A DNA stretch of 64,000 nt from positions 110,685-174,684 of the forward strand of contig NZ_PVNO01000001.1 in assembly GCF_002993325.1 (NCBI RefSeq), written 5' to 3'. Numbering within the stretch: position 1 is the first letter of the stretch; the number at the start of each line of letters is the position of its first letter. Position numbers and translations under genes: made by a program. The notes beneath the pieces are model-generated. The model saw only the letters and a list, made by a program, of their open reading frames with translations, did not search any database and was not told where the DNA came from. Source of the DNA: Alteromonas gracilis. Its GTDB lineage: Bacteria; Pseudomonadota; Gammaproteobacteria; Enterobacterales; Alteromonadaceae. Shown piece after piece: positions 18,001-27,619 of the stretch.

Positions 18001-19476
18001 TTTGAGCCCGAGGCTGAACCAGAAATAGCGCCTGCCGATGAAGACGAAAACGATAGTGACGCTAACGCTGAGGCAAACGAAAGTGCTTTAACTTCTGAAG
18101 ATCCCCTTGATGACGCTATTGAAGCGTTTGAAAAGCAGATGATGGATGATATTCCATCGTTTAGCCAAATGGGTGTGGATGAAGAACTTCAAGCAGAAGA
18201 AACATCAAAAGAGAACACAGATTCGACAGATGAAACCACTTCAACGGGTTCTGAAGCGTCTTTATCTAATGAAGAATCGCGCAGTGATGATGAATATGAC
18301 GACAGTCTTCTGAATGACGCTTTCGACGAAATCGAAAGCTTCGAGTTAGAACAAGAAATTGATGGCGTCATTGACAGTCAAGACAACGAAGAACAAGAAA
18401 CGTCTTCTGAAAATGAGGCACCATCGGAAGAAGATAGTTCTCAAAAAAGTGCCAATAAAGATTTTGAAGAATTAGACGATGTGCCCGGACTAGATGATTG
18501 GCTCTCTGCTTCTGATGATGATGACACTGTTGACGACAACGAAATTCTTGACGATTTAGACAGTGCGGAATTCGATGAGTTACTGCAAAGCCTAGAGTCT
18601 GACGATGTGATGGATTCTAGCGAACTAGTAAGCGATGCAGAAGATGACCATGATTCTCTGAAAGAAACTAGCGTTGAAGAGAATGCTTCCAGTGATGAAG
18701 TAGAAGAAACCGCTAATCTTGAACAAGATGACGGTGAAGACGAAACGTTCGAACTTGAGCAAGACGAGGATGCTGAAGCGTCACTTGAGCTTGAACAAGA
18801 TGACGAAACATTCGAACTTGAGCAAGATGAAGATGCGGGAGAGACATTCGAACTCGAAGAAGATGATGCAGAGCCATCATTTGAGCCTGAACAAGACGAA
18901 GATGAAGATGAAACATTCGAACTTGAGCAAAGTGATGACAGCGAGCTTTTTGAGTTAGATGAGGATGAAGGGGCTGAGGAGTCAGACGAGCTTGAGATTC
19001 CAGATGATCTAGACATAGCCACGCCATCTGAAATTGAGGAAAGTGAGCCAGTAGTAGACGACCCTGCCGCTGAAGATAACGGTGAGGAACTTAAACTAGA
19101 TAATCCTGACCTTGACCTTGCTGCATTGTTGAGCGACATAGAGTCAGATGATGAAGGAGAGACGAGCTCTGCGTCAGAAGATTTCCTCGATGTAGAATCG
19201 CTCTTAGATGACGGTGACGATGCAAATGCTATTGATCCTGACAGTCAGGCGCTTGATCTTGACGTAAGTTTATCTGATTTTACCGGCGTTTCTGATGATG
19301 ATACGGTTATAGATATCGATAAAGATGCAGGCCAAAACGCAAACCTTGATCTAGCTCGTGCTTACATTGAAATGGATGATGCAGAGGCAGCAAGAGAGTT
19401 GCTAGAAGAAGTAATGAATGAAGGTAGCGAAGAACAAAAGCAGGAAGCTGAGTCAATACTAGCAAAAATCGTTTAG
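15004..19476 (+). CDS. fimV: FimV-like polar scaffold protein with LysM and long acidic region
   Basis: The ATG at 15004 has an AGGA ribosome site and gives a clean signal sequence (MKLHLTGLLLLTLCLSCPV), so it is preferred over the upstream TTG. The 1490-residue product has a FimV-core/LysM domain (about 41-105; YGPIDANDTLWRIAERY), a coiled coil (about 150-235), one membrane helix (about 259-283) and an extreme Asp/Glu-rich cytoplasmic region. A C-terminal TPR-like FimV motif closes it (NLDLARAYIEMDDAEAARELLEEV, about 1443-1490). FimV proteins bind peptidoglycan and organise polar and type IV pilus functions. The N-terminal module that usually precedes LysM is absent. The acidic region contains 79-residue repeats. 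Confidence 0.9.
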   Translation: MKLHLTGLLLLTLCLSCPVTTVDAQERATFLKGPKDATDQFSGLEYGPIDANDTLWRIAERYRQNNNLSVYQVMTAIYELNPNAFENGNLNLLVDGAVLKLPSERYIARIDKQKAQMRAEQDERAFADMLNKPGSSVRNIKPASPLVNQQDLTQTQTDIEQKITRLDQEQNRQFDELRMQFAASLENVEAILNENRRLYERVEAVNGELETLRGQVEGDVKAQLDMQVALQQELLDMIKAEQAQREAEKQSSFLTTLTSPLSLIIGSAFLSLLLVGGLIMWLLKRNSKPEEAPTAGPTITANDDDIPVPDADIGDLSSALAPDLDEKAELSDDDLFNDDDLLDDVLTSDLEESLDDELESFADLEDDMLVPDNDDDLFEAGDDELDQSELDSLFDDDDLSDKVLNENDADDLEGFDLSGDDDVFEESGDSDSEQASDSASAEDAGDDDDFDIDDLLDDVQSQGADEESKAEIDETEEINPDDILNEVNGTSESENVDEDDIDALLASSVEELTDDAEPSEISPSLPTIEDEDEKPEISIDDLLEEHGVDAGLTDELDGNDELINEDMLSKLDDEINQQNKEIDKITDDLLNEIEQIEMMGGLGEEEDDDDFEDEITTSAPSPQSIQSLDAITDDLDDLLEEEIEVDSDFSDPLSDELIAELQSEQENDDSDFADEDTSTESVAEPSDDEDFGDPFTDELLAELEAELEGEPVVSPETDSLEDTDNDISGGVDEEEEDDFSDPLTDELLAELEAEESKSSSDVEQLTDELLSELEAEIESGDEDLSEPESELGSEMEEAEVTSDAEPEAELGTEIEEEPDSIEEPELEAEVDSLPEPEAELEFEPEAESEIAPTDEDEVKSEDEIEPESEFGSEMEEPEVTSDAEPEAELETEVEQEPDSIEEPELEAEIDSLPEPEAELEFEPEAESEIAPADEDELESEAEIDPESELGSEMEEAEVTSDAEPEAELGTEAEQEPDSIEEPELEAEVDSLPEPEAELGFEPEAEPEIAPADEDENDSDANAEANESALTSEDPLDDAIEAFEKQMMDDIPSFSQMGVDEELQAEETSKENTDSTDETTSTGSEASLSNEESRSDDEYDDSLLNDAFDEIESFELEQEIDGVIDSQDNEEQETSSENEAPSEEDSSQKSANKDFEELDDVPGLDDWLSASDDDDTVDDNEILDDLDSAEFDELLQSLESDDVMDSSELVSDAEDDHDSLKETSVEENASSDEVEETANLEQDDGEDETFELEQDEDAEASLELEQDDETFELEQDEDAGETFELEEDDAEPSFEPEQDEDEDETFELEQSDDSELFELDEDEGAEESDELEIPDDLDIATPSEIEESEPVVDDPAAEDNGEELKLDNPDLDLAALLSDIESDDEGETSSASEDFLDVESLLDDGDDANAIDPDSQALDLDVSLSDFTGVSDDDTVIDIDKDAGQNANLDLARAYIEMDDAEAARELLEEVMNEGSEEQKQEAESILAKIV
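17365..18050 (+). repeat. Three tandem 237-bp (79-codon) repeats inside fimV
   Basis: The marker GGTTCTGAGATGGAAGA recurs at 17377, 17614 and 17851, exactly 237 bp apart, and the sequence around it is highly similar in all three copies. Each unit encodes an acidic block containing SEMEE, EVTSDAEPEAEL, EEPELEAE and LPEPEAEL. The period is a multiple of three, so copy-number change keeps the frame. The boundaries are approximate. Confidence 0.92.
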
Positions 19477-19504
19477 CGTTTGAGCGTTGCTTTTTGAAAT
19501 AGAT

Positions 19505-19540
19505 AAACAGCCTGCCTTTTTAACGCAGGCTGTTTTTGTT
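19505..19540 (+). terminator. Terminator after fimV
   Basis: Arms AAACAGCCTGC and GCAGGCTGTTT, with a 9-base loop and a T run, 28 bp after the fimV stop. truA downstream therefore probably has its own promoter. Confidence 0.85.
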
Positions 19541-19655
19541 TATGTTACTGCGCGGTAACTGGTCATTCCGTTAGTGTTTTTTACGCATATGTGGCATTGC
19601 ATGTTGCCCGCAGGATGACTAAACTTAGCGCCTTTTTAGCGAAGGGGTAATGTAA

Positions 19656-20444
19656 ATGGGGCGAATTGCCTTAGGGATTGAATACGACGGTGCGGCAGTT
19701 TACGGCTGGCAACGCCAGCGCGAAGTTCCCAGTGTTCAAGAACATCTCGAAAAGGCACTGTCGACAGTGGCCAATCAACCCATTGAGGTGCAATGTGCTG
19801 GGCGAACCGATGCAGGTGTACATGCCACAGGGCAGGTGGTTCACTTCGATTGTGATGCTCCTCGCTCCGAACGCGCATGGACGCTCGGTGTAAATGCGAA
19901 CCTACCTAATTCTGTAGCTGTTACCTGGGCTAAAAACGTCAGTGATGACTTTCACGCCCGTTTTTCTGCTACTCATCGTCGCTATCGTTACGTCATTCAC
20001 AACGCAAAAATGCGTCCTGCTATTCTGCACTCGGGTGTAACGCACATTCATCGTGAATTAGATGAAAAGAAAATGCATCTTGCTGCACAGGCGTTATTGG
20101 GAGAGCAAGATTTTACCTCATTTCGCGCAGCGCTATGCCAGAGTAAAACGCCATTTCGAAACGTTACCGATGTGAGCGTGAGCCGACAAGGACGTTACGT
20201 TATTATTGATATTCGCGCCAATGCGTTTTTGCACCATATGGTTCGCAACATTACCGGTTCGCTTGTTGAAATTGGTGCAGGGGAGCAAGATGTTAATTGG
20301 ATTGCACACTTGCTAAGCTTAAAAGACAGAAGTAAGTCAGCAGCAACGGCTAAGCCAAATGGATTGTATTTGGTAGACGTTACGTATCCAGCGGAGCATG
20401 ACTTACCAAAAGGGCCTTTAGGGCCAGTGTTTCTTCCAGACTGA
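19656..20444 (+). CDS. truA: tRNA pseudouridine(38-40) synthase TruA
   Basis: TruA converts uridines 38-40 in the anticodon arm to pseudouridine. The 262-residue length is usual. It begins with [15 protein letters not shown], has the catalytic aspartate in [15 protein letters not shown] (about residue 52), [14 protein letters not shown], and the C-terminal [24 protein letters not shown] ribosome site precedes the ATG. Confidence 0.96.
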   Translation: MGRIALGIEYDGAAVYGWQRQREVPSVQEHLEKALSTVANQPIEVQCAGRTDAGVHATGQVVHFDCDAPRSERAWTLGVNANLPNSVAVTWAKNVSDDFHARFSATHRRYRYVIHNAKMRPAILHSGVTHIHRELDEKKMHLAAQALLGEQDFTSFRAALCQSKTPFRNVTDVSVSRQGRYVIIDIRANAFLHHMVRNITGSLVEIGAGEQDVNWIAHLLSLKDRSKSAATAKPNGLYLVDVTYPAEHDLPKGPLGPVFLPD

Positions 20445-20610
20445 AATAAACAAATACGCTGAAACAATGTGTGAAGCTAGCACAGTAATCTTTTATCAAA
20501 TTTAGGTTTTTAGTGTTTTACTGATATGGTGATAGCGAATTTGACGATACCCACTCATCATTTTGATGGTAAGGCGAAGTGCGCTGCCGGTCAGTAGTTA
20601 AGGAATCAAC

Positions 20611-21429
20611 GTGATGCAAGGAGTTAGCGTGCCCATTTTTCACTTTTTATCTAAAGTACTCTGCTCGTTTTTGTGTCTAGCGACATTTCAAAGCTTTGCT
20701 AATTCACAAGTTCAAGTTCCCAGCATACGCTTTGCTGTCAACACTCCTGGCTCTCCTCCCTATTTATATTACGATGAAAACTCAAAGCGCTATCAAGGCA
20801 TCGTCGTCGACTTTTTCAATTCTGAGGAAATGTCTAATCAGTTTCCCGTTGTCTACTTAGACTCAAATCGTGCCAGAAGCGAAGATTTATTAACGTCGTC
20901 TTCGGTAGACGTGTTTTTGTCATCTCCAAATTGGTTGAGTAAACCGAACGAATTTCTCTTTAGTGAGGAATTGATAGCGCATAATAGTTATATCTACTCG
21001 ACCACAAATTTCGAAGGGCCATTTGTTTTAGAAGAGAACGTATCCTCGAGCATCTGTACACGATACGGTTTTGTTTATCCTGTCTTGACCGAGTATTTTG
21101 ACAGGGAAGAAAATAATATTGGCAGAGTTGATTCAAGTAGCCAATTTACAATGACTATGATGCTATCGCGAGGACGCTGTGACTTCGCGATATTGAATGA
21201 ACACAATGCCCGTTCAGTCATGTTTAATGAGACCTTCTGTTCCACAGCGTTTTATCAATCGCCTAATGTTATCAGTCAGGTGAGTTTAGTGTTTGTTATT
21301 CGTTCTGATTTGACTTCTCTCAAAGATAAAATTGATATCGCACTCAAACATTTCGTAGAAAGCGGCCAGAGGCAATTATCCCTCGAGCGCCACTCGGGTG
21401 TTAACCAGTTTCCCAAGGTCAAATGCTAG
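20611..21429 (+). CDS. Periplasmic solute-binding-like protein (SBP_bac_3 type)
   Basis: A 272-residue exported protein with a signal peptide (about 1-30, ending SFANSQ) and a bacterial extracellular solute-binding family 3-like layout: IRFAVNTPGSPPYLYYDENS at the mature start, YQGIVVDFFNSEE, and a late region resembling the tail of that fold. No transporter permease or ATPase is adjacent, so it may be an orphan sensor-like binding protein, as is common in marine gammaproteobacteria. It may start at GTG 20611 or ATG 20614. It sits between truA and accD, where E. coli carries dedA. Confidence 0.65.
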   Translation: MMQGVSVPIFHFLSKVLCSFLCLATFQSFANSQVQVPSIRFAVNTPGSPPYLYYDENSKRYQGIVVDFFNSEEMSNQFPVVYLDSNRARSEDLLTSSSVDVFLSSPNWLSKPNEFLFSEELIAHNSYIYSTTNFEGPFVLEENVSSSICTRYGFVYPVLTEYFDREENNIGRVDSSSQFTMTMMLSRGRCDFAILNEHNARSVMFNETFCSTAFYQSPNVISQVSLVFVIRSDLTSLKDKIDIALKHFVESGQRQLSLERHSGVNQFPKVKC

Positions 21430-21724
21430 AAACGTCTAGTTAAGCCAGTGCTCATTAATACCTTTAGGTACTAATTTAAATACAGAAATAACTGAGGGTA
21501 GCGCTACTAATTCCGACTGCCAACTTCTAAGACCAGTTTTGTTTTTTCCATTTCGTTGTATTGTGGTCTAATAGCGCGCTATATTAGTTAGCTGTTCTGG
21601 TGTATTACGTATTTTTTCTTTGTAATACAGCATGAAACTTAAAAATTTAATGTGTTGTTGGCCTCAAGTATGAACAAATATTAATCGTCATGGTCGGCAA
21701 ACAAAAACAAAGGATTCAATTTCC
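21430..21724. other. Intergenic region upstream of accD
   Basis: Nearly 300 bp, AT-rich, with no supported gene. It should contain the promoter of the accD-folC-dedD-cvpA-purF cluster. An AGGA lies 9-12 bp before the accD ATG. Confidence 0.5.
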
Positions 21725-22570
21725 ATGAGCTGGATTCAAAAAATTCTTCCGCGCACGCAAACATCGCACAAAGGTAATGTCCCTGAAGGTATTTGGACAA
21801 AATGTGGTTCTTGCCAAGCTGTGTTGTACAAAAGCGAACTGGAAAAACTTCAGGAAGTTTGCCCTAAGTGTGACCATCACATGCGTATTACCGCACGCCG
21901 ACGTATCGACGCGTTTTTAGACGATGGCGAACGCGTAGAATTGGGTGCCGAGCATGAACCTCAAGACGTACTCAAGTTTAAAGATTCTAAGCGCTATAAA
22001 GACCGTATCGTTGCTGCACAAAAGGCGACAAACGAGAAAGATGCATTAGTGGTAATGCAGGGTAAGCTGAAAGGCATGCCTGTGGTAGTCGCTTGTTTTG
22101 AGTTTGCGTTTATGGGCGGTTCAATGGCATCGGTGGTAGGTGCACGTTTCGTTGCGGCTGTTAACGCATGCTTAGAAAACGACATGCCTCTTATTTGTTT
22201 TAGTGCAAGTGGCGGAGCGCGTATGCAAGAAGCGCTCATGTCATTGATGCAAATGGCTAAAACATCTGCAGCTCTGGCTAAAATGAGCAAAAAAGGCCTG
22301 CCTTACATCAGCGTGCTTACCGACCCTACAATGGGTGGTGTATCTGCAAGTCTGGCAATGCTTGGTGACGTGAATGTGGCAGAGCCGAAAGCGCTTATCG
22401 GTTTTGCGGGTCCTCGTGTTATCGAACAAACAGTAAGAGAAAAGCTGCCTGAGGGTTTCCAGCGCAGTGAATTCCTTGTTGAGAAAGGCGCAATTGATAT
22501 GATTGTTGACCGCAGAGATATGCGTGATAGATTACACAGCCTGTTGGTTAAGTTGCATCATAAAAATTAG
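21725..22570 (+). CDS. accD: Acetyl-CoA carboxylase carboxyltransferase subunit beta
   Basis: AccD with AccA transfers the carboxyl group from carboxybiotin to acetyl-CoA to make malonyl-CoA. The 281-residue protein has the four-cysteine zinc ribbon at the N terminus (CGSC...CPKC, about 27-49) and crotonase-fold motifs [25 protein letters not shown] and [11 protein letters not shown]. Its TAG stop overlaps the GTG start of folC by one base. Confidence 0.97.
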   Translation: MSWIQKILPRTQTSHKGNVPEGIWTKCGSCQAVLYKSELEKLQEVCPKCDHHMRITARRRIDAFLDDGERVELGAEHEPQDVLKFKDSKRYKDRIVAAQKATNEKDALVVMQGKLKGMPVVVACFEFAFMGGSMASVVGARFVAAVNACLENDMPLICFSASGGARMQEALMSLMQMAKTSAALAKMSKKGLPYISVLTDPTMGGVSASLAMLGDVNVAEPKALIGFAGPRVIEQTVREKLPEGFQRSEFLVEKGAIDMIVDRRDMRDRLHSLLVKLHHKN

Positions 22571-23901
22571 TGAATAACGAAAACAATTTAAATACTGGCT
22601 CAGCGCAAAACGCACAAGACGCTTCTGCGTCCTCAACTACGCAAAAAAGCTTGAGCCAGTGGCTATCCTACCTAGAATCAATTCATCCTAGCGCCATCGA
22701 TATGGGGCTAGACAGAGTGAAAGCGGTTGCCAATGCCATGGCACTATCGCTTAGCCAATCGCTGGTTATTACCGTAGCAGGCACAAATGGTAAAGGCACC
22801 ACGTGTCGCTTGCTTGAGCAAGCCATGCTATCGCAAGGCAAAAGTGTTGCAGTGTACAGCTCACCACATTTAATCGATTACCGTGAACGGGTGCGTTACA
22901 ACGGCGAGTTACCGCCTGCCAATGAATTTGTAGATGCTTTTGAGTTTGTTGAAAACGCGCGAAAGGACACGGGTGGTGAGCCTATCACCTTGACTTACTT
23001 TGAGTTCGGTACGCTGGCTGCAATGAAAATGATGCAGTTATGGGCTGTAGATGTGGTGATTCTTGAAGTTGGCTTAGGTGGGCGTTTGGACGCCACTAAC
23101 ATTATTGATCCCAATCTCGCCGTTATTACCACAATCGACCTTGACCATCAGGATTGGCTTGGCAATACCCGAGAAAAAATCGCTCGCGAAAAAGCGGGCA
23201 TTATGCGCAAAAACGGCAGTGCAGTAGTGGGTGAACTGTTCCCTCCATCGTCGCTTTATGATGTGGCTAATGAATTGCAAGCGAACGTACGCTGGGCAAC
23301 ACAAGACTTTGTAACTGAAGTGGCAAGTGATTACAGTGAGTGGAGTTGGAAAGGAAAGAGTAGTAGCTACGCCTCGCTACCTTATCCTAAAATTCCACTT
23401 CAAAATGCGAGTACAGCGTTGGCTGCGCTAGAATTGCTAGACTTGCTACCCGAAGAAAGTGTGGTAAGAAACATTATTGAAAATACCACGATGCCAGGTC
23501 GTCAGCAGACGATCAGTGAGTCGCCTCTCGTTGTGGTGGATGTTGCCCACAACCCGCAGGCAACGACGGCCATGCAGAACTGGCTAAATCGTTATGATGT
23601 AAGCAGAATGCGTATCGTCGTGGGTATGCTTAAAGATAAGTCAATTGCAGAAACCTTAGCGCCACTCTCTGCGCTTAATGCTGATTGGTATGTATCGTCA
23701 ACAAGCGGCCCTCGAGGCTGCAATGCAGAAGTACTTGAAAATGCACTTGTTAATGCTGGTACAACCATAGAGAATATAAAGACGTTTAAAAACGTAACCT
23801 CGGCATATCAGCGCGCGCTTGCAGATTATCAAACTGGCGAACTTATTCTCGTTTTTGGTTCTTTCGTTACCGTAGCAGACGTGCTTGCTGAGCATAACTA
23901 A
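22570..23901 (+). CDS. folC: Bifunctional folylpolyglutamate/dihydrofolate synthase
   Basis: FolC adds glutamate to dihydropteroate and to reduced folates. The 443 residues include SLSQWLSYLESIHPSAIDMG, the P-loop TVAGTNGKGTTCRLLEQA, YSSPHLIDYRERVRYNG, LEVGLGGRLDATN and DHQDWLGNTREKIAREKAGI, all typical. The C-terminal Mur-ligase-like domain has VVDVAHNPQA. The GTG start overlaps the accD stop, so translation is probably coupled; there is no strong ribosome site of its own. Confidence 0.95.
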   Translation: MNNENNLNTGSAQNAQDASASSTTQKSLSQWLSYLESIHPSAIDMGLDRVKAVANAMALSLSQSLVITVAGTNGKGTTCRLLEQAMLSQGKSVAVYSSPHLIDYRERVRYNGELPPANEFVDAFEFVENARKDTGGEPITLTYFEFGTLAAMKMMQLWAVDVVILEVGLGGRLDATNIIDPNLAVITTIDLDHQDWLGNTREKIAREKAGIMRKNGSAVVGELFPPSSLYDVANELQANVRWATQDFVTEVASDYSEWSWKGKSSSYASLPYPKIPLQNASTALAALELLDLLPEESVVRNIIENTTMPGRQQTISESPLVVVDVAHNPQATTAMQNWLNRYDVSRMRIVVGMLKDKSIAETLAPLSALNADWYVSSTSGPRGCNAEVLENALVNAGTTIENIKTFKNVTSAYQRALADYQTGELILVFGSFVTVADVLAEHN

Positions 23902-23946
23902 CACGCGCATTGTAGAGAAAAACGTGTATTCAAGCAGGAGAGCACA

Positions 23947-24561
23947 GTGACATCGGCATTAAAGAATAGACTGGTGGGTACGATCATTGTCGTTGCCCTA
24001 GCGGTCATTTTTTTACCAGACTTTCTTGATGGCAAAAAGCAAACTAACAGAGAACCATTTGTTTCTGTACCCGCTAATCCACCAAAGAAGCCTATTGTAG
24101 AGCCCGAGCCATTTCCATCGGAGCGAGTGGCAAAAGCGGCAGTTCCTGCGGTTGAAATAGAAGATGAAACCGCCATAGACGATGAGCCTATGGTGACGTC
24201 ACGTGATGAGGACTCTGGCGCTAGCGTTACTCAGGCGCCAAAAGAAAAAGTTTTCGAAGAGCAAGATAACCTTGCCAGTCAAACTGTGATTGATAACAAA
24301 GGCGCGGCGGCAGATGACGATGCAGGTTGGGTTATTCAGCTTGGAAGCTTTCGTCACGAGAAAAATGTCAAAGCGCTGTTAGCCAAACTCGAAAGGGCAG
24401 GTTACAGAGCCTTTAGCCGTAAAATTCAGACGAGCTCTGGGCCGCTTAATAAAGTTTTTGTTGGTCCTGATTTAGATAAAAACAAGCTAGAGTCGGCACT
24501 GCCTCATCTAAAAGAGCTCACGGGTCTTAAAGGCAAAGTTACAACGTTCAAAGTAGAGTAG
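23947..24561 (+). CDS. dedD: SPOR-domain cell-division protein DedD-like
   Basis: A 204-residue bitopic protein with a short cytoplasmic start, one membrane helix (about 8-26; RLVGTIIVVALAVIFLPDF), a Pro/Glu-rich periplasmic linker, and a C-terminal SPOR domain (about 127-200; GWVIQLGSFRHEKNVKALL). SPOR domains bind denuded septal glycan. Its position between folC and cvpA is that of E. coli dedD. It starts at GTG 23947 with an AGGAGAGCACA ribosome site. Confidence 0.9.
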   Translation: MTSALKNRLVGTIIVVALAVIFLPDFLDGKKQTNREPFVSVPANPPKKPIVEPEPFPSERVAKAAVPAVEIEDETAIDDEPMVTSRDEDSGASVTQAPKEKVFEEQDNLASQTVIDNKGAAADDDAGWVIQLGSFRHEKNVKALLAKLERAGYRAFSRKIQTSSGPLNKVFVGPDLDKNKLESALPHLKELTGLKGKVTTFKVE

Positions 24562-24691
24562 TGCGTATTCTTACCTTTATTGATTCGTATTACAGACTAG
24601 TAATATTTCTATCTTCTGTTAGAATGCGCGCCATCTCGCCAAAGGCTCGTTGCTTCAAGACAAAAAGCAACATCAACGCAATAAAGAGACG

Positions 24692-25180
24692 ATGAACTGG
24701 GTAGACTTTTCCATACTGGGTATCATTGCGGTATCTACCTTAATAAGCCTAATCAGAGGGTTTGTTAAAGAAGCCATCTCGTTAGTGGTATGGTTTGCTG
24801 CACTCTTTATTTCAAGCAATTTCTACGCAGACCTCGCAATCTATTTTACAGCCATTGACGACCCTTATTTAAAAAATGGCGCCGCCATTGCCGCGCTTTT
24901 TGTCGCAACACTTATTCTCGGTGGCATGATCAATTACGCCATAAGCCAGTTAGTGCAGGCCACAGGCCTTTCAGGTACCGATCGAGTCTTAGGAATAGTT
25001 TTTGGTGCATTGCGTGGCGTTTTGATAGTTAGCGCATTGCTCTTTTTTATGGATACCTTTACTCGCGCAGCCTCAGCAGCATGGTGGCAAGCGTCGGTGC
25101 TCATTCCCGAGTTTGGTGTCATCATTGAGTGGTTTTTCAGCTATGTGAAAGACTCCTCCAGTTTCTTAAATCCCGCTTGA
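24692..25180 (+). CDS. cvpA: CvpA-family membrane protein
   Basis: CvpA is an inner-membrane protein linked to colicin V export and envelope homeostasis; its biochemical role is unclear. The ATG at 24692, preceded by AAAGAGACG, gives 162 residues starting [20 protein letters not shown], the usual family start. Four hydrophobic helices follow, with [19 protein letters not shown] and [20 protein letters not shown] as family landmarks. It lies 14 bp before purF, as in many gammaproteobacteria. Confidence 0.92.
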   Translation: MNWVDFSILGIIAVSTLISLIRGFVKEAISLVVWFAALFISSNFYADLAIYFTAIDDPYLKNGAAIAALFVATLILGGMINYAISQLVQATGLSGTDRVLGIVFGALRGVLIVSALLFFMDTFTRAASAAWWQASVLIPEFGVIIEWFFSYVKDSSSFLNPA

Positions 25181-25194
25181 AATAGGTAACGCAC

Positions 25195-26718
25195 ATGTGT
25201 GGTATAGTCGGAATAGTTGGTAAAACGCCCGTAGCTCAGTCGCTGTACGACGGTCTGACGGTTATTCAGCACCGAGGACAAGATGCCGCAGGCATAATGA
25301 CTATCGACCAAAATATGTTTAATTTGCGCAAAGCAAATGGTTTGGTTCGAGATGTTTTCCATACACGCCATATGAAGAGATTGTCAGGCAATATGGGTAT
25401 CGGTCACGTGCGTTATCCAACGGCTGGGACGTCTAGTTCGGCAGAAGCGCAACCATTCTATGTGAACTCACCGTTCGGTATTGCCTTTGCTCATAACGGC
25501 AACCTAACCAATGCCCACGAGTTGCAAGAAGAAGTATTCCGCATTGCTCGCCGTCACATTAACACTACCTCAGACTCTGAATTACTTCTTAACATTCTTG
25601 CTCATGAACTGCAGCAAGTTGCGGGTTTAAGTGTAAGTGCTGAACATATTTTTGAAGTCGTAACAAAGGTTCACAAAAAAATTCGTGGTGCCTATGCAGT
25701 AGTCGCAGCCATTATCGGCCAGGGTATCGTTGCGTTTCGTGACCCTCACGGTATTCGCCCGTTAGCGCTAGGTAAGCGTATGAGCGAGCTAGGTGAAGAA
25801 TGGATGGTAGCTTCCGAAAGCGTAGCGCTTGATGCGGTAGGCTTCCAGTTTGTTCGAGATGTCATGCCAGGTGAAGCGGTATTTATTACTGAAGAAGGTC
25901 AGCTTCACACCAGACAGTGTGCTGAAAACCCGGTAACTTCGCCGTGCATATTCGAGTTTGTTTATTTTGCTCGCCCAGACAGTTTTATCGACGGTATTTC
26001 AGTGTACGCGTCGCGCGTAAACATGGGCCGTAAACTGGGTGAAAAAATCAAACGGGAATGGGCTGACCTCGACATTGACGTGGTTATTCCTATTCCTGAA
26101 ACATCCATGGACGTAGCGCTTAAAATAGCCAACACCCTTGAATTGCCATACAGACAAGGTTTTGTTAAGAACCGCTACATTGGCCGTACCTTTATTATGC
26201 CCGGCCAAACCATGCGCAAGAAGTCTGTACGCCGCAAGCTTAATGCAATTTCATCTGAGTTCAGAGGCAAGAGCGTATTACTTGTTGATGACTCAATCGT
26301 ACGTGGTACCACATCAGGTCAAATTATCGAAATGGCTCGAGAGTCAGGCGCGAAGAAAGTGTACTTTGCGTCAGCCGCGCCGGAAATTCGCTTCCCGAAT
26401 GTTTACGGCATCGATATGCCATCGGCTAATGAGCTTATTGCTTATGGCCGTGAAATCGATCAGATAGCAGAGCTTATTCAAGCGGATGGCCTTATCTTCC
26501 AAGATATCTCTGATTTAGTAGATGCAGTTCGCGAAGAAAACGAAACCATTCAGCGTTTTGAAACGTCCGTTTTTGATGGAAATTATATTACTGCAGACAT
26601 CGATCAAGCGTATCTCGAACGTATCGACTTGTCTCGCGGTGAACAGTCGAGGAAAGCGCCGGTGGTACAGGCGGAGCTAAGTAATCTTGATGTGCACAAC
26701 ATGGATGCCGCTGATTAG
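25195..26718 (+). CDS. purF: Amidophosphoribosyltransferase
   Basis: PurF makes 5-phosphoribosylamine from PRPP and glutamine, the first committed purine step. The 507-residue protein begins MCGIVGIVG, where Cys2 is the N-terminal glutaminase nucleophile. It carries AHNGNLTN and the PRPP-binding loop [17 protein letters not shown]. The class II amidotransferase domain covers about 1-230 and the phosphoribosyltransferase domain about 260-470. It ends the cluster, followed by a strong terminator. No PurR-like operator was located directly upstream. Confidence 0.97.
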   Translation: MCGIVGIVGKTPVAQSLYDGLTVIQHRGQDAAGIMTIDQNMFNLRKANGLVRDVFHTRHMKRLSGNMGIGHVRYPTAGTSSSAEAQPFYVNSPFGIAFAHNGNLTNAHELQEEVFRIARRHINTTSDSELLLNILAHELQQVAGLSVSAEHIFEVVTKVHKKIRGAYAVVAAIIGQGIVAFRDPHGIRPLALGKRMSELGEEWMVASESVALDAVGFQFVRDVMPGEAVFITEEGQLHTRQCAENPVTSPCIFEFVYFARPDSFIDGISVYASRVNMGRKLGEKIKREWADLDIDVVIPIPETSMDVALKIANTLELPYRQGFVKNRYIGRTFIMPGQTMRKKSVRRKLNAISSEFRGKSVLLVDDSIVRGTTSGQIIEMARESGAKKVYFASAAPEIRFPNVYGIDMPSANELIAYGREIDQIAELIQADGLIFQDISDLVDAVREENETIQRFETSVFDGNYITADIDQAYLERIDLSRGEQSRKAPVVQAELSNLDVHNMDAAD

Positions 26719-26757
26719 TTAGTACGGCATTAGCTTTTAGATAAGCAACGTGTTCAC

Positions 26758-26786
26758 AAAAAAGCCGCTTTAAGAAGCGGCTTTTT
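26758..26786. terminator. Bidirectional terminator between purF and the Yip1 gene
   Basis: AAAGCCGCTT-TAAG-AAGCGGCTTT with A and T runs on both sides can terminate purF on one strand and the converging membrane-protein gene on the other. Confidence 0.9.
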
Positions 26787-26812
26787 CAATGGTTTAATCT
26801 TTTAAGAAGACG

Positions 26813-27412
26813 CTAGTGAACGAATACTGGCCCACCAGTAAGCCCCCATACCAATACTGAACCTGTCATTAGGATAACCAGTAACACCAGACCGCATGTC
26901 ACCACTGAACTTGAATAAATAAAGCCTTTATCTTCTGGCATATGCATTAAAATTGGAACGCCGGAGTAAAGTAGGTATACCGAGTAGCTTATGCCGACCA
27001 ACAAAGCTGTCATCACTACCCATAGTTCAGGATATAGACCCGCAAAACCCACCATAAACAGTGGAGTGGCTGTATAAGCTGCTAACTCTAACGATTGCGT
27101 GTAAGTTGGCGTAGCATCGAAAGCTTTAGCGAGTTCATGAATAAGTACCGCTAGTGCTACTACTCCGGCTATCAAGCCAAAATACATACCTATGCCCATC
27201 ATGATGGCGGTATTTTCGCTAAGTCGTATGATGTCACCCGCACCAATACTCCAGCCGGTGTGGGCACTGGAATAGTAAGCTACAAGTGAGGGAATGAGTG
27301 CTATAAACGCGATATGAGTAAGCGCGTAAAAATAGGTTTCGTGCTTGGTATCAATGGTTTGCCACTCTTCTCTTGGATGAGTGTAAATACCAATTAAGTG
27401 ATTTAAAATCAT
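26813..27412 (-). CDS. Yip1-family inner-membrane protein
   Basis: The 199-residue protein starts MILNHLIGIYTHPREEWQTI, the hallmark of bacterial Yip1-domain proteins. It then shows five hydrophobic helices (about 30-50, 70-90, 95-115, 120-150 and 165-190). The bacterial family has no defined function. It converges with purF. The upstream region to miaE (about 200 bp) is AT-rich with no other gene. Confidence 0.8.
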   Translation of the reverse strand: MILNHLIGIYTHPREEWQTIDTKHETYFYALTHIAFIALIPSLVAYYSSAHTGWSIGAGDIIRLSENTAIMMGIGMYFGLIAGVVALAVLIHELAKAFDATPTYTQSLELAAYTATPLFMVGFAGLYPELWVVMTALLVGISYSVYLLYSGVPILMHMPEDKGFIYSSSVVTCGLVLLVILMTGSVLVWGLTGGPVFVH

Positions 27413-27619
27413 AAGGTCCTGCCTTGTTCACCAACATTATTATTAGAAGATTGTTGTGAGGCAGTAAAAACACACGAATTAGCCGAGAATACAAATAAAC
27501 TCGGACACAGCGGCAAGCGCTAAAGAACTGCCATTAACAATACGTTTACAAATTCAGTGTGCAGCAGAAAGTCAGAGGCGTCAATATAAATAGTTTAATT
27601 TATGAACACCTCTAAATAG

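Noticed and set aside
17365..18050. Direct repeats as a possible CRISPR or integration structure
   Set aside because: The repeats are long (237 bp), contiguous, in frame with fimV and have no spacers.
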